From contig OX467090.1 in NCBI GenBank assembly GCA_950106755.1, forward strand, positions 11,407,489 through 11,471,488: DNA of 64,000 nucleotides. Reading direction: 5' to 3'. Under the pieces are notes generated by a model. It saw only the letters and a program-made list of their open reading frames with translations, had not been told where the DNA came from and searched no databases. Source of the DNA: Climacium dendroides. Its lineage: Eukaryota; Streptophyta; Bryopsida; Hypnales; Climaciaceae. This document shows positions 24,301 to 35,130 of this stretch, in pieces (position 1 is the first letter of the stretch; the number at the start of each line of letters is the position of its first letter). Both the position numbers and the translations under genes were made by a program.

Positions 24301-26756
24301 CCCAAAAGCATTTCCAGAGAAATTATCTTTAAAACATCCTAGTCATTGAAAGCTACTTGGTTACCAATAAGGTGAAGCATGCGTACCATAGGAGGCTGAA
24401 CATCTGGAACCACGACAGAAGAGATGACCTTCCCCCGGTGATGTCCTCCACGAGCTGTCGCGTGAACTTCACTAAGCTCCACCACCCATAGGCTTGTTAC
24501 GTTTGTTCTTTTATTGTACACAACAAGTCTGGCCTGCCGGTGTGGTAGATGCAAAGGATAGAATGATGATTTTCCTTTGGGTTTGAACAGCATGGGTTGG
24601 TACGGAGGAAAGAAGTATGCATCCGCCATGGCTACCACATGCTTGTCTGGTTCATTGAGGACTACCTCCACAAATCGCATCCCATCGCGCACCTGCGTGC
24701 CGGAATTACAGCAGTACCAATGTTAGACCTCCCAAAACTTGTAAAGCCGTGTCTCTCAGATATTTTGGAACAACTGCGAATTCATGAGGTACTCAAATCC
24801 AAAAAATGAGGAAACAGAAAATAGCAGACATGCCGAAAAAAGGTCAATACAGGTCAATGCAGTCTATGAGAGAAGAGGCAAGTACATATTCGAGCATACA
24901 TATTCGACCTGTGAAATTGAGCAAATATCGAAAGCTCACTCTACGTCTACCTCCAAAGATATGTCTACAACTTTTTCTACCTGTTCAGATACACAAACGA
25001 ACCTTTACTCTCAGTTGAAACAGAAAAGGACGGGTCAATTTTTGTACACTTACTTCGGGTGTTTCTCCTGCCGCTCTGACAGTAGCAATAGCAACCGCTA
25101 TCTCGGTGGGACTCAAAGGATCCAAAGGATGTGCTGATTGCGACCTCAAGACAAGCATTTGCGACCCTGCAGAGACATCAATCACATCAACAGAATAGGT
25201 TGAGATTTCTAACAACCCAGATTAAATTCTAGATAGAAACTCTCCAAATTCGACATTCAGCACTACATTTCGAATCATATTGGACCACATACCAATTGAA
25301 TTAAGACTCCGAAGAGGACACCAAAATACAATTCAGAAATCGTGATAGAATTCAGAACTGTCAGTATCGCTTCCCCTTGAATTGAATAGGGCATAATGAC
25401 CAATAATTCTGACAAATCCGTCGCCTAGATATCGTGGAAACAAGCTATGATCGTAAAGGTCACCTGATCGTAAAATTTCGAAGTTAAGCGAATTTCTATC
25501 TCCAGGTCTATTGAGACTAAAACTACTTCGCTTGCATACACCAACGCAGTGGAAATGAAACAGATCTCAATTTTCATGAATCAAACGTTGCGAAAAAACG
25601 CTGTAACCTTTATCCACTTGCCAGAGAATGAGTGCTGTAACCTGTCGACACTGTCCGTGATCTCAAACTCATGCTCAAATGCAACTAGCAAGAACAGCAA
25701 ATCAAAGGGTGAATTTTCACATCCAGGACGACATAAAATATACACAAATTCTTTTGCACTCACTCTTGTCTTCGCCTCGCGGACTATCCGAATGGTTGAA
25801 CATGTGCTGATAAGGTAGCGCAGCGTTTCATACACGTACCTCACCAGCCATGGCACCTTACGACGATCGCATCAATAATTGTTGTGAAAGTCCGTTGTAC
25901 AAATAAGTAAAGCACTTGTACAATTGTTCCGATTCCTTGCGAACTGTCTGAATCATCAGGTATCCTAGAAATTGGAGAAAACTTACTCTCACAATGAATA
26001 GACAATGGAGGGACTCAAACTGTATAGTTTCAGAATTAGTACTCCATTAAACTAACCGACAGGCATGCTTGATAATGGAATCTGGATCTTCCTACTTGGA
26101 AATTAACTTTACTGAAATACTTTAGCCAGTTCAGGAAAATTATTTGCAGAGATGAAGAGTTATTTTTTCAGGAACACAGCAATCAAAGGATCAGCCACAT
26201 CCAAATCACGTAGCTAGGGAGAGGGTGAAAAATCAGCAACCTTTCAATGTGCTGTCAGCAACTGGAAAAGTGTCTAGATTCAGTCGAATTACTACTCCAT
26301 TAACTAACCGACATACGCACTGCAGAAGAGAATCTGGATTTCTCTTGCTTTGGATCTGGCTTCGCTTAACTAACAGGTCAGGAAAAACGTTCTACAGAGA
26401 TGAATTTGTTCAGCAACACAGGGAGCAGCCGCCTAGCTAGAGTGACGGTGGCAAATTCAGCTACCTTTCAATGCGCTTCCAGCAATCGTAGCTGCAGGAT
26501 CCAAGGACCCATACGGAATCTTGATATTCCTGTGATGCTCCTGCTGGTCAATGAGAGAAATCTCCTCTCCCATCATCTCGAGAACCTCTCCTGAAGCTGG
26601 TTGAGGCTGGAGACCTCCTCCCGCCATGCCTAAGGGAGACTCGGAATCCGAAGACGAGGCCGAGGCTTCTGCATCCGCGTCTCGAAAATCTTCGAGATTC
26701 GGAGGAGTGGCGGGCGCGTGGCAGCAAATCTTCGGCGACTTCGTACATGAGGCCAT
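18395..26756 (-). CDS. Peroxisomal copper amine oxidase, 13 exons, complete
   Basis: The enzyme oxidises primary amines such as putrescine to aldehyde, ammonia and hydrogen peroxide, using copper and topaquinone. Minus-strand exons: 26756-26465, 25166-25054, 24692-24387, 24240-24128, 23536-23383, 23084-22908, 22673-22458, 22224-21988, 20389-20204, 19961-19821, 19274-19006, 18745-18664 and 18532-18395. The phases agree throughout, giving 807 residues. Seen in the protein: N2/N3-type regions ([16 protein letters not shown]; residues 98-240), catalytic Asp442 in [13 protein letters not shown], the topaquinone tyrosine Tyr526 in [11 protein letters not shown], copper ligands His576 and His578 (VHQHFF) and His688 (FLKHNLWVT), and the C-terminus LLSKL, a PTS1 peroxisomal signal. 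The first 95 residues are poorly conserved and Ser-rich. Intron 8 is the longest (1.6 kb). All catalytic residues are present, so the gene looks functional. Confidence 0.95.
26030..26480. repeat. Tandem duplication across the exon 1/intron 1 border of the amine oxidase gene
   Basis: About 225-250 bp is present twice in direct order. 'actccatta.actaaccgaca' occurs near 26038 and 26290, 'tcaggaaaa' recurs near 26132 and 26382, and 'aacctttcaatgtgctgtcagcaa' near 26237 matches 'tacctttcaatgcgcttccagcaa' at 26462. The second copy holds the real 3' end of exon 1 and its splice donor. The other copy, now in intron 1, keeps a diverged version of that exon end and donor. Confidence 0.65.
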
Positions 26757-27530
26757 TGGCAGGGCTTCTCTAGCACCCCGATGCCCGGATACTCCTTCCC
26801 TAGACCCGCACTATCAGACATACACGCTTCTTCTCTCGCCAACCCGCTCTTCCTCGTCTTCCAAACCCACGCTCTCCCAGCTTACTGTTATTTCCTCCCA
26901 CACTTTCGCTCACAATTCATCACCAATCCAAGAAACGACCTCCACAACAACAATCGCCTCCAAAAATCCTTCAGAATCGACCTCTCCACACCACCACCCC
27001 GACACACCTCACACCTCAAATGCTCTTCCCAAATTAACAGAAAGAAGAAAAAAAAATCACAAACACATCAATCACTCATACATCTAAAAGCTTCCACTCC
27101 ACTCCACTCCACTCCACTCCACTGCACTCGAAGGAAACAAGCTCTCCAAGAAGCTCCCGGACAATGGAAAATGGCCGAAAATCTCATTCAACGCTTCGTC
27201 TCGGAGAGCAGATTCCGATTTCCGAGCACGCCAGCATAGACGACGACGACAACGCAAAGCTGTCACGATGGCAATTGAGAATAAAGCGGGCACAAGGAAT
27301 GGTGGAGAAGATATACGAGTGGCGACGGCGACGACGATGCCCTTTCGGGATCTCGGCGAGGTCCTGACATTTGATTTTCGGGATGTCGATCAGCACCTGA
27401 GAGGGAGCGCGGTGATAATAATATTGTGAAGGATTGTTCACTTATTTATTCCATCATCGCCTCTATCCCCTGATCTTCTTATTACCGGTATCCCATGGTG
27501 GGGGAATCTGCAACAAATTTTGGAATATCA
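26757..27530. promoter_or_regulatory. Upstream region of the amine oxidase gene
   Basis: This is the probable 5' leader and promoter of the minus-strand amine oxidase. It is C-rich on the plus strand up to about 27350, then AT-rich repeats begin. It includes a pentanucleotide microsatellite of about six ccact units at 27093-27123. Open frames here are low-complexity and lack family likeness. No core promoter element is claimed. Confidence 0.4.
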
Positions 27531-28200
27531 AGGTGGGTACACCCAAAATCTGCACAATCATCACCCTGTGTACATCTCCAATTCAATATGTATGTATGTT
27601 GAAGAAACAACCTCAAAACATCTACCCAAAAAAAAAGAAATTGGGATCCTTCCTAATTTTCGCATATGATATTCAAATGGTGCATTTTTCAGTGCACTGG
27701 AATCTCCTTTCATTCGCCAACAAGAAAATCAATGAAAATTTGACCAACCTAATCATCGTAACTAGGCACAATAACCAAAAGTGGCAGTTTGGGGGATCCC
27801 TACCTTAGCTTAATTTGTATTCTATAGCGTATTTTTGGAGTTGAAACGAGATGACGAGTGATCATTAACATAATGGATGGAAATGATTTGATGAAGTGAA
27901 GTGAAGTGAAGATTATACTTGAAATCTCCAACATCCATGTGTACATACATTGAAGAAACAACTTTGAAACTTCTACCATAAAAGAAAACAAAAAACTTTG
28001 ACCCTTCCTAACTTTTACATACAATATTCAAATGCTACATTCTTCGCTACATTGGAACTTCCTTTCACTTGCCAACAAGAAAATCAACAAAAATCTAGTC
28101 AGTCTAATATAGAAACTTAGCACAATAGCCCAAAGTGGCGTTTTGGAGGGTGCACACCTTTTAGTTTAGTTGCGATCAATAGTACATTTTTTTGGTGATA
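27530..28200 (+). repeat. Two tandem family G repeat copies
   Basis: Two diverged copies (about 27530-27830 and 27910-28200) of the repeat at 11395-11705 follow each other. Both carry 'gaagaaacaac', 'ccttcctaa', 'gccaacaagaaaatcaa' and 'gcacaata.cc.aaagtggc'. A short gaagt pentamer run sits between them near 27893-27912. Non-coding. Confidence 0.55.
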
Positions 28201-28325
28201 ACAATGCACCTCTAGAGTTGAAATTAGATGAAAAGTTGGATCATTAAGTTGCAATACAATGGATGGAAATGATCAAATGGATTGAAAATGTTGACAAAGG
28301 GAAGCACGCCAAGATTTTCCCTAAA

Positions 28326-28757
28326 ACTAAAGTAGTCTATTGTAAAACCACCCTTCTCCTTCAAATTGCCCCATTATTAGCTGAAGAATGGAGATGAGGT
28401 GAGGTGATCATTAAATGGACCACTTTAGCCATTGAATGAATCTAGAAAAAAAATATTTTTTTATTGCAAGAGCCAATCATTGTCTTTGATTTCCACACAT
28501 CTCTTTACAAGTTGCAGGTACCGGTAGACGGATTTTGGAAGACCTTCATTCACAAATAGATGCCTATGCCCCAAATCTTTGAAAATTCATAAGTAATTCA
28601 AAAATACTTAGAAAAATACAAAACCACTTTTTTGGGGTTCCATATCTCTTTCTTCCTTCTCTGAAAAATGATCTAAAAATATTTTTGTCCACTACAACCT
28701 AATGTAAACCAAGTGGACCAGCCCTTAAATGGTCTCTTTTAGTGCACACTACAGACC
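28326..28757. mobile_element. MITE-like element, third copy of the 12.3 kb family
   Basis: The interior matches 12273-12692 over its whole length ('ccattattagctg', 'aaatggaccactttag', 'agccaatcattgtctttgat', 'atatttttgtccac'). The terminal repeats are decayed compared with the copies at 12-13 kb. Confidence 0.6.
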
Positions 28758-29659
28758 TTAGCTTGTCAATAAACACTTTTCTGCCTGCTTTAATTGTTGC
28801 TTTAATTGCCATATCCAAATTATTCTTTTCTTTTTGGTGTGGAGGAGGTACACTTTATAAGATTTTTGAACTGATAAACTAGAACTCCAAAGCTACAAAT
28901 GAATGCAGATGAATTTGGCACTGATAAGTTCCATAAAACCAATTATTACTCATCCACACCATCATCATGGAATGCAAGGAAGAATGAAGGGAAACCCCCT
29001 TTTTTTAATTTATTTTTCCTTCTTCTCCACTTTATCCCCTCTTTCACTCATTTTTTTCTTCTCTAACTTAAGTATTGATTGACTTCTCGAAGTGTACAAT
29101 TTGTCATGGAATTTTTGTTTCACTTTATCCCTTCTTTTGCTCACTTAAAAAAAATTATTCCTTCTTTTATTCTTTTAAAAAAAATGATCCCTTCTTTAGC
29201 TCATTTTTTTTCCTTCTCTACCTTAAGTGTTGATTGACTTCTCTTTGTTTATGATGTAATGTGGTTTGTCACGTTTTTCCAGTTGGATGGTTGAAACTGA
29301 GTGAGCAAGCATTTTGCAAGTGGTGAAGTTTTTTTGGGTGTGGTGAAGTTGTTGTTTTTTATTTTTTTTTGGGTTTTGTGGTGGAGGGCTTGTGTTGCAG
29401 CAGGACAATTCTCTTCTCCTCAGGAAGCATCCCATATGGGCCAGTTGCACCTTAGAAGATTCTCCATTGGCACTGCGAATTTTTATAAACTAATGAGTTA
29501 ACTTAACTTATTTGCGTGAAGACCGATTCTTCAATTCAGGCTTGGAAGTCATGGCTTTTTATTCTTTAAAACTTTTTTGAGAAAGTGCTGGGATGGCAAT
29601 CACTTCAAATTTGGTGCATAAGGTAGGAGGCTCGAAATATGAGCATGCATTAAGAACTG
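28758..29659. other. AT-rich intergenic stretch
   Basis: Pyrimidine-rich sequence with repeated 'atcccttctttt.ctcatttttttc' phrases (29010-29240), which looks like local slippage duplication. No gene is supported. Confidence 0.4.
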
Positions 29660-30045
29660 CCCATATAGGTGGTGGTGGTGAATGGATATGAATGGTGATC
29701 TGAAAACGCACCTTTGTAGTCTTTGAATGAATGGAAAGAAAAAAAGCATTGTTAATGACAAGAGCCAATCATATTCTTTGCTTTCCCATTTATCTTATTC
29801 AGGAGTTGCAAGTGAACAGTTCATGGAAGCCCTAGGGATATAAAGAAGGGCCTATACCACATCTCGTTTGAAAATTCATGACTAATTCAAAAATGACCCA
29901 AAAAATATGAAACAACTTGGGTTAGATGCCGATTCCTCTTTTCTTTCAAGGAAAATTTACTGGGAAAATATTTTGAGAAGTTTCGTCTACCCAATATTTA
30001 GTTTCAATCCTTAGATGCTCGCTTTGTGGACCGACTACCTTAAAT
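29660..30045. mobile_element. MITE-like element, degraded fourth copy
   Basis: Diverged relative of 12273-12692 that keeps the order 'agccaatcat.ttctttg', 'gagttgcaag', 'ggaagccct', 'aaattca..actaattcaaaaatg' and 'gttagatgccgattcc'. Its ends cannot be placed exactly. Confidence 0.45.
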
Positions 30046-30067
30046 CACCCACCTAAGAGCTGCAACT

Positions 30068-30340
30068 GAATTTTGGGGTGGTGAAGCTTCTTGAAATTAT
30101 TATTCTTGAATGAAAATTGGAATTGACATCCAACCCAAGTCGTTTTGTATTTTTTGGAGCTTTGTGGAATTAGTTATGAAATTTTGAAGTTGAATTAGCA
30201 TAGGACTCTAAAATCTACCACCTCCTCAAATGTACATTGTTTGCAAGTTGCTAAAGGTTGTGAAATAGCACTATGCACAAATGGTGTACATTTGAGGAGG
30301 TGAGCGATTAAAGAGCCTACATGCTTTTAGAACGTCCTAC
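30068..30340. repeat. Family B repeat with one hairpin unit
   Basis: A lead segment ('catccaacccaagtc', 'attttttggagctttgt', 'gaaattttgaagttga') is followed by an inverted repeat: 'cacctcctcaaatgtacatt' near 30220 faces 'gtacatttgaggaggtg' near 30285. It ends 'gcttttagaacgtcctacct'. The same architecture, with three hairpin units, lies at 32811-33335. Confidence 0.6.
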
Positions 30341-32810
30341 CTTAAGTTAAGTTATATCCTATATAGGGGTCAACATAGTTACTAATATGGTACTAAACAT
30401 CTACCTCTTAATCCCTCCAAAATGGAAATTTATTATTAATATTTTGTAGAAAAAAAATTGTGCTACTTTGATTAAAAAATCTCAAATTTTTAATATATAA
30501 ATGGAGAATTATTGACCCCTTTGAATGCAAGTGAAAAAAAACATTAATGTAAAGTTAAATTTGAACACAAATATTCTCATTTGAAGAGAAAAAAAAACTC
30601 ACTAGTTGGATCACGGAAACACTCCTACATACCTCCATTTAGAAGTGACAAATATAAGGTAGACAAGCCTATTACCACCATGATTTGCAATCTAAATATC
30701 TTGGGGTCAACTCCAAAAGGGTACAGATTTTTCCAAAATGTGTGCTTGTTTCGCAAATCAAACCCAAGTAGAATTATAATTTTTCAATCAAAATTATAAT
30801 TTTTGTAAATTCTAAAGTGGATTGGTCTACCTTAGTAGACACTTTAAAATATTGAAGTGGACACTATTATTATGCTTTAGAACATTTGTAGAAGTATTTC
30901 GATTGTTTTGTATTTAGATCTAGTTTTGTGTGTGTTTCATATGCTTTTCAATGCACCACCAATGCAATGACAATGCTTTCAAGCTCTAATTTGAATTCTA
31001 AATCAATTAAAACATATTTTTAAAAACTTAAAAGGATTGGAGTGAAGATGTTCAAAAACTTGAATTAGATTGAGTCTTTTTTATTACTTTAGAAAATATT
31101 GAACACTTAGATCATAGTTTCTTTTTCTTTCAATTACTTTGGAATTTAAAGTTTTGTACTCCCTCTATTCGAAAATGATCATTTAATTGGACAAAATATT
31201 TGGGATTAAGACCAAAAACTAAAATTATTTCAACTTGTTTTTAAGTATTTTAAGGAAGTTGTAATCTATTTACTACATCTTCAAGAACAAAAATGATCAT
31301 TTTTCAACAAATGAAAGATCAATTTGGGACAAAAACGCTAACCCCTGAAGTCCCATTCCTTTTGGGGACAAAATGAATTTTAGATAAGCTCATAGAGCTT
31401 CAATATTCATGTTGGGTTTTTGAAATTTTTTGTGATGATAGAAAACACATTAGCTTTCTAGGAATATAATTTTTTATTTTGATCAATGCCCAAGAGCAAA
31501 AGTTATGGAATAATAGGCTCCAAATTTAGTTTGGTGTACAAAAAAAGAACCTTGCAAAAATTTAAAATATTTATATTTTAAAATTATTTCTCACAAATTG
31601 CATTTTTATCTATATGGAAAGCTTTGATTAATTCCATTTGGATTAGTGATGTGAAAGTTATGGACAATCTTGTTTTCACACAATTAGAGCATTTTCTTGA
31701 AAAAATAATTGGTAGAATTCATTTCTAAATTCAATTTTCATAATTTTTCAAAAAAATGTTTTACAAGGTTGAGATCTCTTGCTAGAATAATCTCACCGTT
31801 GAGATTAGTGTGTTTCAATTCCATCTTAGAGCTATTAATAATTTAGTTTTCTCTTCAATCTTGAACCTATTTCTACTTAATAATTTTTTAATGAATGAGA
31901 ATTATAAAAAAAATCCTATACTCTCAAGTCAATTCTTCAACATAAAAATGAGTAGTACAAAAAAATTATGCTAAGAAGATTTAAAGTCAAAAAATCTAGT
32001 CAAGCAAGGTGCAAATATCTTGTAATCTACGTTGTTAAAGAGTTTCTAAAATCTCTTCCTCACATTCTTATACTAGACTAGTGCAAGATCCTATGATTAG
32101 ATATGGAAAAAAAAATCCAATTTAATTTTTTTTGTCCTTTGCAATCGAAATGGCAATTTTGAATGGTTTTTTTAATGAAAAAAATACCTTGGGACTTAAA
32201 AGAGACCCAAAAGATCATTTGGGGACAAAAGGAGTATTAATTTAGCAATATCTTCTATCCAAAAAGGAAGAATATACCACCGAACAATCCTTCACACTAA
32301 TTCTTTGATCCTATATGAAGGTGAGATTCAACATAAATTAAGTTGTTTTTGTAAAAGATTTAAAAAAAAAAGTGCCACATGCATCTCGTCTTGTGAATGG
32401 TGTGAGGTGACGTGGCCCAATGAGAAAATCTCACATGGAAAATTCAATTTCAGCCGACTTGAGTGCCGAATCAGACCTTCACATATGGTGACATTTTGAG
32501 TAAATTTTCACTCCAATATTAGCGGAAGAATCCCCTCACTTTTAAAAAAAACACAAAATGACTTCATTTGTGCCGAATCTCACCTCACACCATTTACAAG
32601 ATGACACGTGGCACTTTTTTTTCCCCCACGATATTATTATTGCCACGTAGGTGTTGGTTGGTGTATGAAGCTGACTCTCCGATGGCAACACAGAAGCCAA
32701 GCTTATGATGGCCAGTCATCAATTCAAGTCACTGACTGCAGCTCCAGTTCAGTTCCTCCTTTCAGGTTCCAAAAAAGCGCTCAACTAACTTATTATTATT
32801 ATTATTAAGG
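30341..32810. other. AT-rich intergenic block with a family D repeat copy
   Basis: Gene-free. A family D repeat copy lies at about 31440-31920 ('ggaatataatttt', 'gcaaaagttatgg', 'gaaagctttgattaattcc', 'gatgtgaaagttatgga'), matching 16080-16555. An ATT trinucleotide run is at 32789-32806. No RNA gene or promoter is recognised. Confidence 0.45.
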
Positions 32811-33335
32811 TGGGGTGAAGGCTCTTGAAATATTTTTCATAGTAAAATTTTCCTTGAAAGGCAACTAGAATTGGCATCTAACCCAAGTCATTTCATATTT
32901 TTTGGAGCTTTGTAAAATTAGTTCTGAAATTTTGAAGTTGAAATGGCATAGGGCTTTAAAACCGTCCCACCTCCTCAAATGTACATCCTTTGTACATTGT
33001 TGAAGGCTATGAAAAAGAAACACGTACAAACGGTGAACATTTGAGGAGGTGGGTGGTTTCTAGAGTCTATGCGCTTGTAGAACCTCCTACCTCCTCAAAC
33101 GTACATATTTTGTACATTGTTGAAGGCTATGAAGAAAGCAACATGTACAAATAGTGTACATCTGAAGGGGTGGGCAGTTTCTAGAGCCTCTACGCTTTTA
33201 GAACCTCCCACCTCCTCAAATGTACACTGTTTGTGCATTGTTGAAGGCCATGAAAAAAGCAACATGCACAAATAGTGTACCTTTGAGGAGGTGGGGTGTT
33301 TCTAAAGGCTCTACGCTTTTAGAACAACCTAGCCT
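32811..33335. repeat. Family B repeat with three tandem hairpin units of about 120 bp
   Basis: It has the same lead segment as 30068-30340, then three direct copies of a hairpin unit. The left arms 'cctcctcaaa' start near 32970, 33090 and 33211. Each faces a right-arm 'gaggaggt'-type word about 75 bp later; in the middle unit this arm is changed ('tgaaggggtggg'). Units are joined by 'ctctacgcttttagaacct'-type spacers. Confidence 0.7.
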
Positions 33336-33343
33336 TAGGCCTA

Positions 33344-33546
33344 AGGTAGGAGCACCCAATGGCGTCACTTTCTAAGTAAGGTAATGATTCTAGAACGAAA
33401 ATGTAGGTAGACTATAGAGAACTTATTACCTCGGTCAATAAAAAATAAGCTATCTACAATTTATTTGCATTTTAAGTTTCGAAATGACTATCATGTGTAG
33501 AAAGTGAGGCCGTTGGATACATTGTCGCCATTGGGTGCTCCTACCT
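33344..33546. mobile_element. 203 bp MITE with perfect 21 bp terminal inverted repeats
   Basis: Bases 33344-33364 are the exact reverse complement of 33526-33546 (ends AGGTAGGAGCACCCAATGGC). Inside them the arms continue imperfectly (tcactttcta against tagaaagtga). The non-coding interior is AT-rich. The element abuts the hairpin array at 32811-33335 and shows no clear target duplication. Identical arms suggest recent activity relative to other repeats here. Confidence 0.8.
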
Positions 33547-34149
33547 CATCAAATATTTCGTTTCGAAGCTAGTTTGACCCCCAAAAGCAGTCCAACGGCA
33601 TTCATTCCGCAACAAATATCTTTCAGATTTGAAGCTCATGCAGAGGCTGATGAGCCCCATGAAACAGGCGGAATTGAACAAGTTGGATCAGTTGGATGCG
33701 TCCTGTTTGGACCCTGGATCGCACTGTGTTGGCCATTGGCTCAAAGTCCCGGACCCCCACAGTCCCCAGTCCCAAGTTCCGGACCCCCACCCCCTAGTCC
33801 TGAGTCCCGGACCCCTGACCTTCGTTGGGGGCCATTCCCCCAATCAACAACCCTAACTTTCGAGCTCCCTAATACGACAAAAGGACTGAATGACACAATC
33901 AGAAAATCCACTTGAACGAGGCTTAACCAACACATCGATGCTTGTTCCAATGTGGAGTCATTCATTCCAATAACGACTCGCATGCGGATTCGATTCGGCA
34001 TGGGCGGCGTACTTACTTACGATGGGTGGGTGGGCGGGCGGGCGGGCGGGCGGGTTTGTTTGTGTTTTTTCTAGTTGCGCCACCACCGTCCGGGGACGGA
34101 CACGTGACAAAAAAAACCCTAAAAAAGTGAGTGCGCCAATCACAAACTT
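33547..34149. other. GC-richer island with a G-rich tetranucleotide run
   Basis: No gene is recognised. 33735-33830 is C-rich with repeated 'gtcccggaccccc' phrases; its plus-strand frame (126 codons at 33535-33915) is proline-rich and looks accidental. 34024-34054 is a run of eight GGG triplets spaced by one base (mostly gggc), a strong potential G-quadruplex on the plus strand. Confidence 0.5.
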
Positions 34150-35130
34150 AATGGGTAGGGATAAGTGACATGTGCCTTCCTTGAATAGTTTGAGAGAAAA
34201 GAAGAAGGAAGGAAGGAAGAAGAGATCGTGATGTGTGTACCTTGAATAGTCAATGGTATACATTTCTTGGTATGTTGAAACATTCGGTTAGTTATCAACC
34301 ATGATATAGACACTTTGAATAGTTTGGGGAAAAAAGGAAAGGCATGATATGGGTCGGTGGCATACGTTTCTTGGTTTGTGGAAACATTCGGTGGTAGCAG
34401 CCATAATATGGACACCTTGAATAGTTTGGGGAAAAAAGCGTGATGCGTGAGTGTGATACGGTTTTTTGGTATGTTGAAGCATTCAATAGCAATCATATGG
34501 ACACCTTGAATGGTTTTGGAAAATTGTGATGTGCGGTGATGTGGTGTACATTTTCGGATGTTGAAACATTCAGTAGCAATTGTAATATGGACACCTTGAA
34601 TAGTTTGGAAAAGAATTGTAATGCGTGAGTGTGATACATTTTTGGATGTTGAAGCATTCAATAGCTGAATCATATGGACACCTTGAATGGTTTGAAAAAA
34701 AATCATGGTACATGAATGGCATACATTTTTGGATGTTGAAATATTCAATAGCAATCATAAGGACACCTTGAATGGTTTGGAAAATTGTGATGAGCAAGTG
34801 ATGTAGTGCACATTTTAGGATGTTTAAACATTTAGTTGCAACCATAATATGGACACTTTGAATAGTTTGAAATAAAATTGTGATGTGTGAGTTTTATACA
34901 TTTTTGGATGTTGCGAGGGATGTTGAAGCATTCAATAGCCAAATTGTATGGACACCTTGAATGGTTTGGAAAATCTTGGTGTGTGTGTGTGTCATATAAT
35001 TTGGTATGTTGAAACATTCATTAGCAACCTTGTGGACACTTTGAATATGGTTTGAAAAATCTTGATGTATGTCATACAATTTTTGTATGTTGAAACATTC
35101 AATAGCAACCATATGGACAATAGCTTTACT
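34150..35130. repeat. Tandem array, about 87 bp unit, 10-11 copies
   Basis: The word 'ttgaatagtttgg' or 'ttgaatggtttgg' recurs at about 34182, 34242, 34315, 34418, 34506, 34595, 34682, 34768, 34858, 34958 and 35040. Core spacing is 82-103 bp, mostly 86-90. Between them come 'gtatgttgaaacattc', 'agcaaccatatggacac' and a variable 'gtgatgtgtgagtg' part. Minus-strand frames give periodic peptides, but unit lengths are not multiples of three throughout, so this is a satellite, not a repeat protein. Confidence 0.8.

Noticed and set aside
26626..27239. Two overlapping plus-strand frames of about 150 codons, Pro/Ser/Thr-rich
   Set aside because: They are antisense to exon 1 and the leader of the amine oxidase gene and have a low-complexity composition.
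33535..33915. 126-codon plus-strand frame, proline-rich
   Set aside because: It rests on a C-rich local repeat and partly on the end of a MITE; no start context or homology is visible.
34140..34754. 204-codon minus-strand frame with a repeating peptide
   Set aside because: It lies wholly on the 87 bp tandem array. Unit lengths vary and are not multiples of three, so the periodic peptide is a by-product of the DNA repeat.
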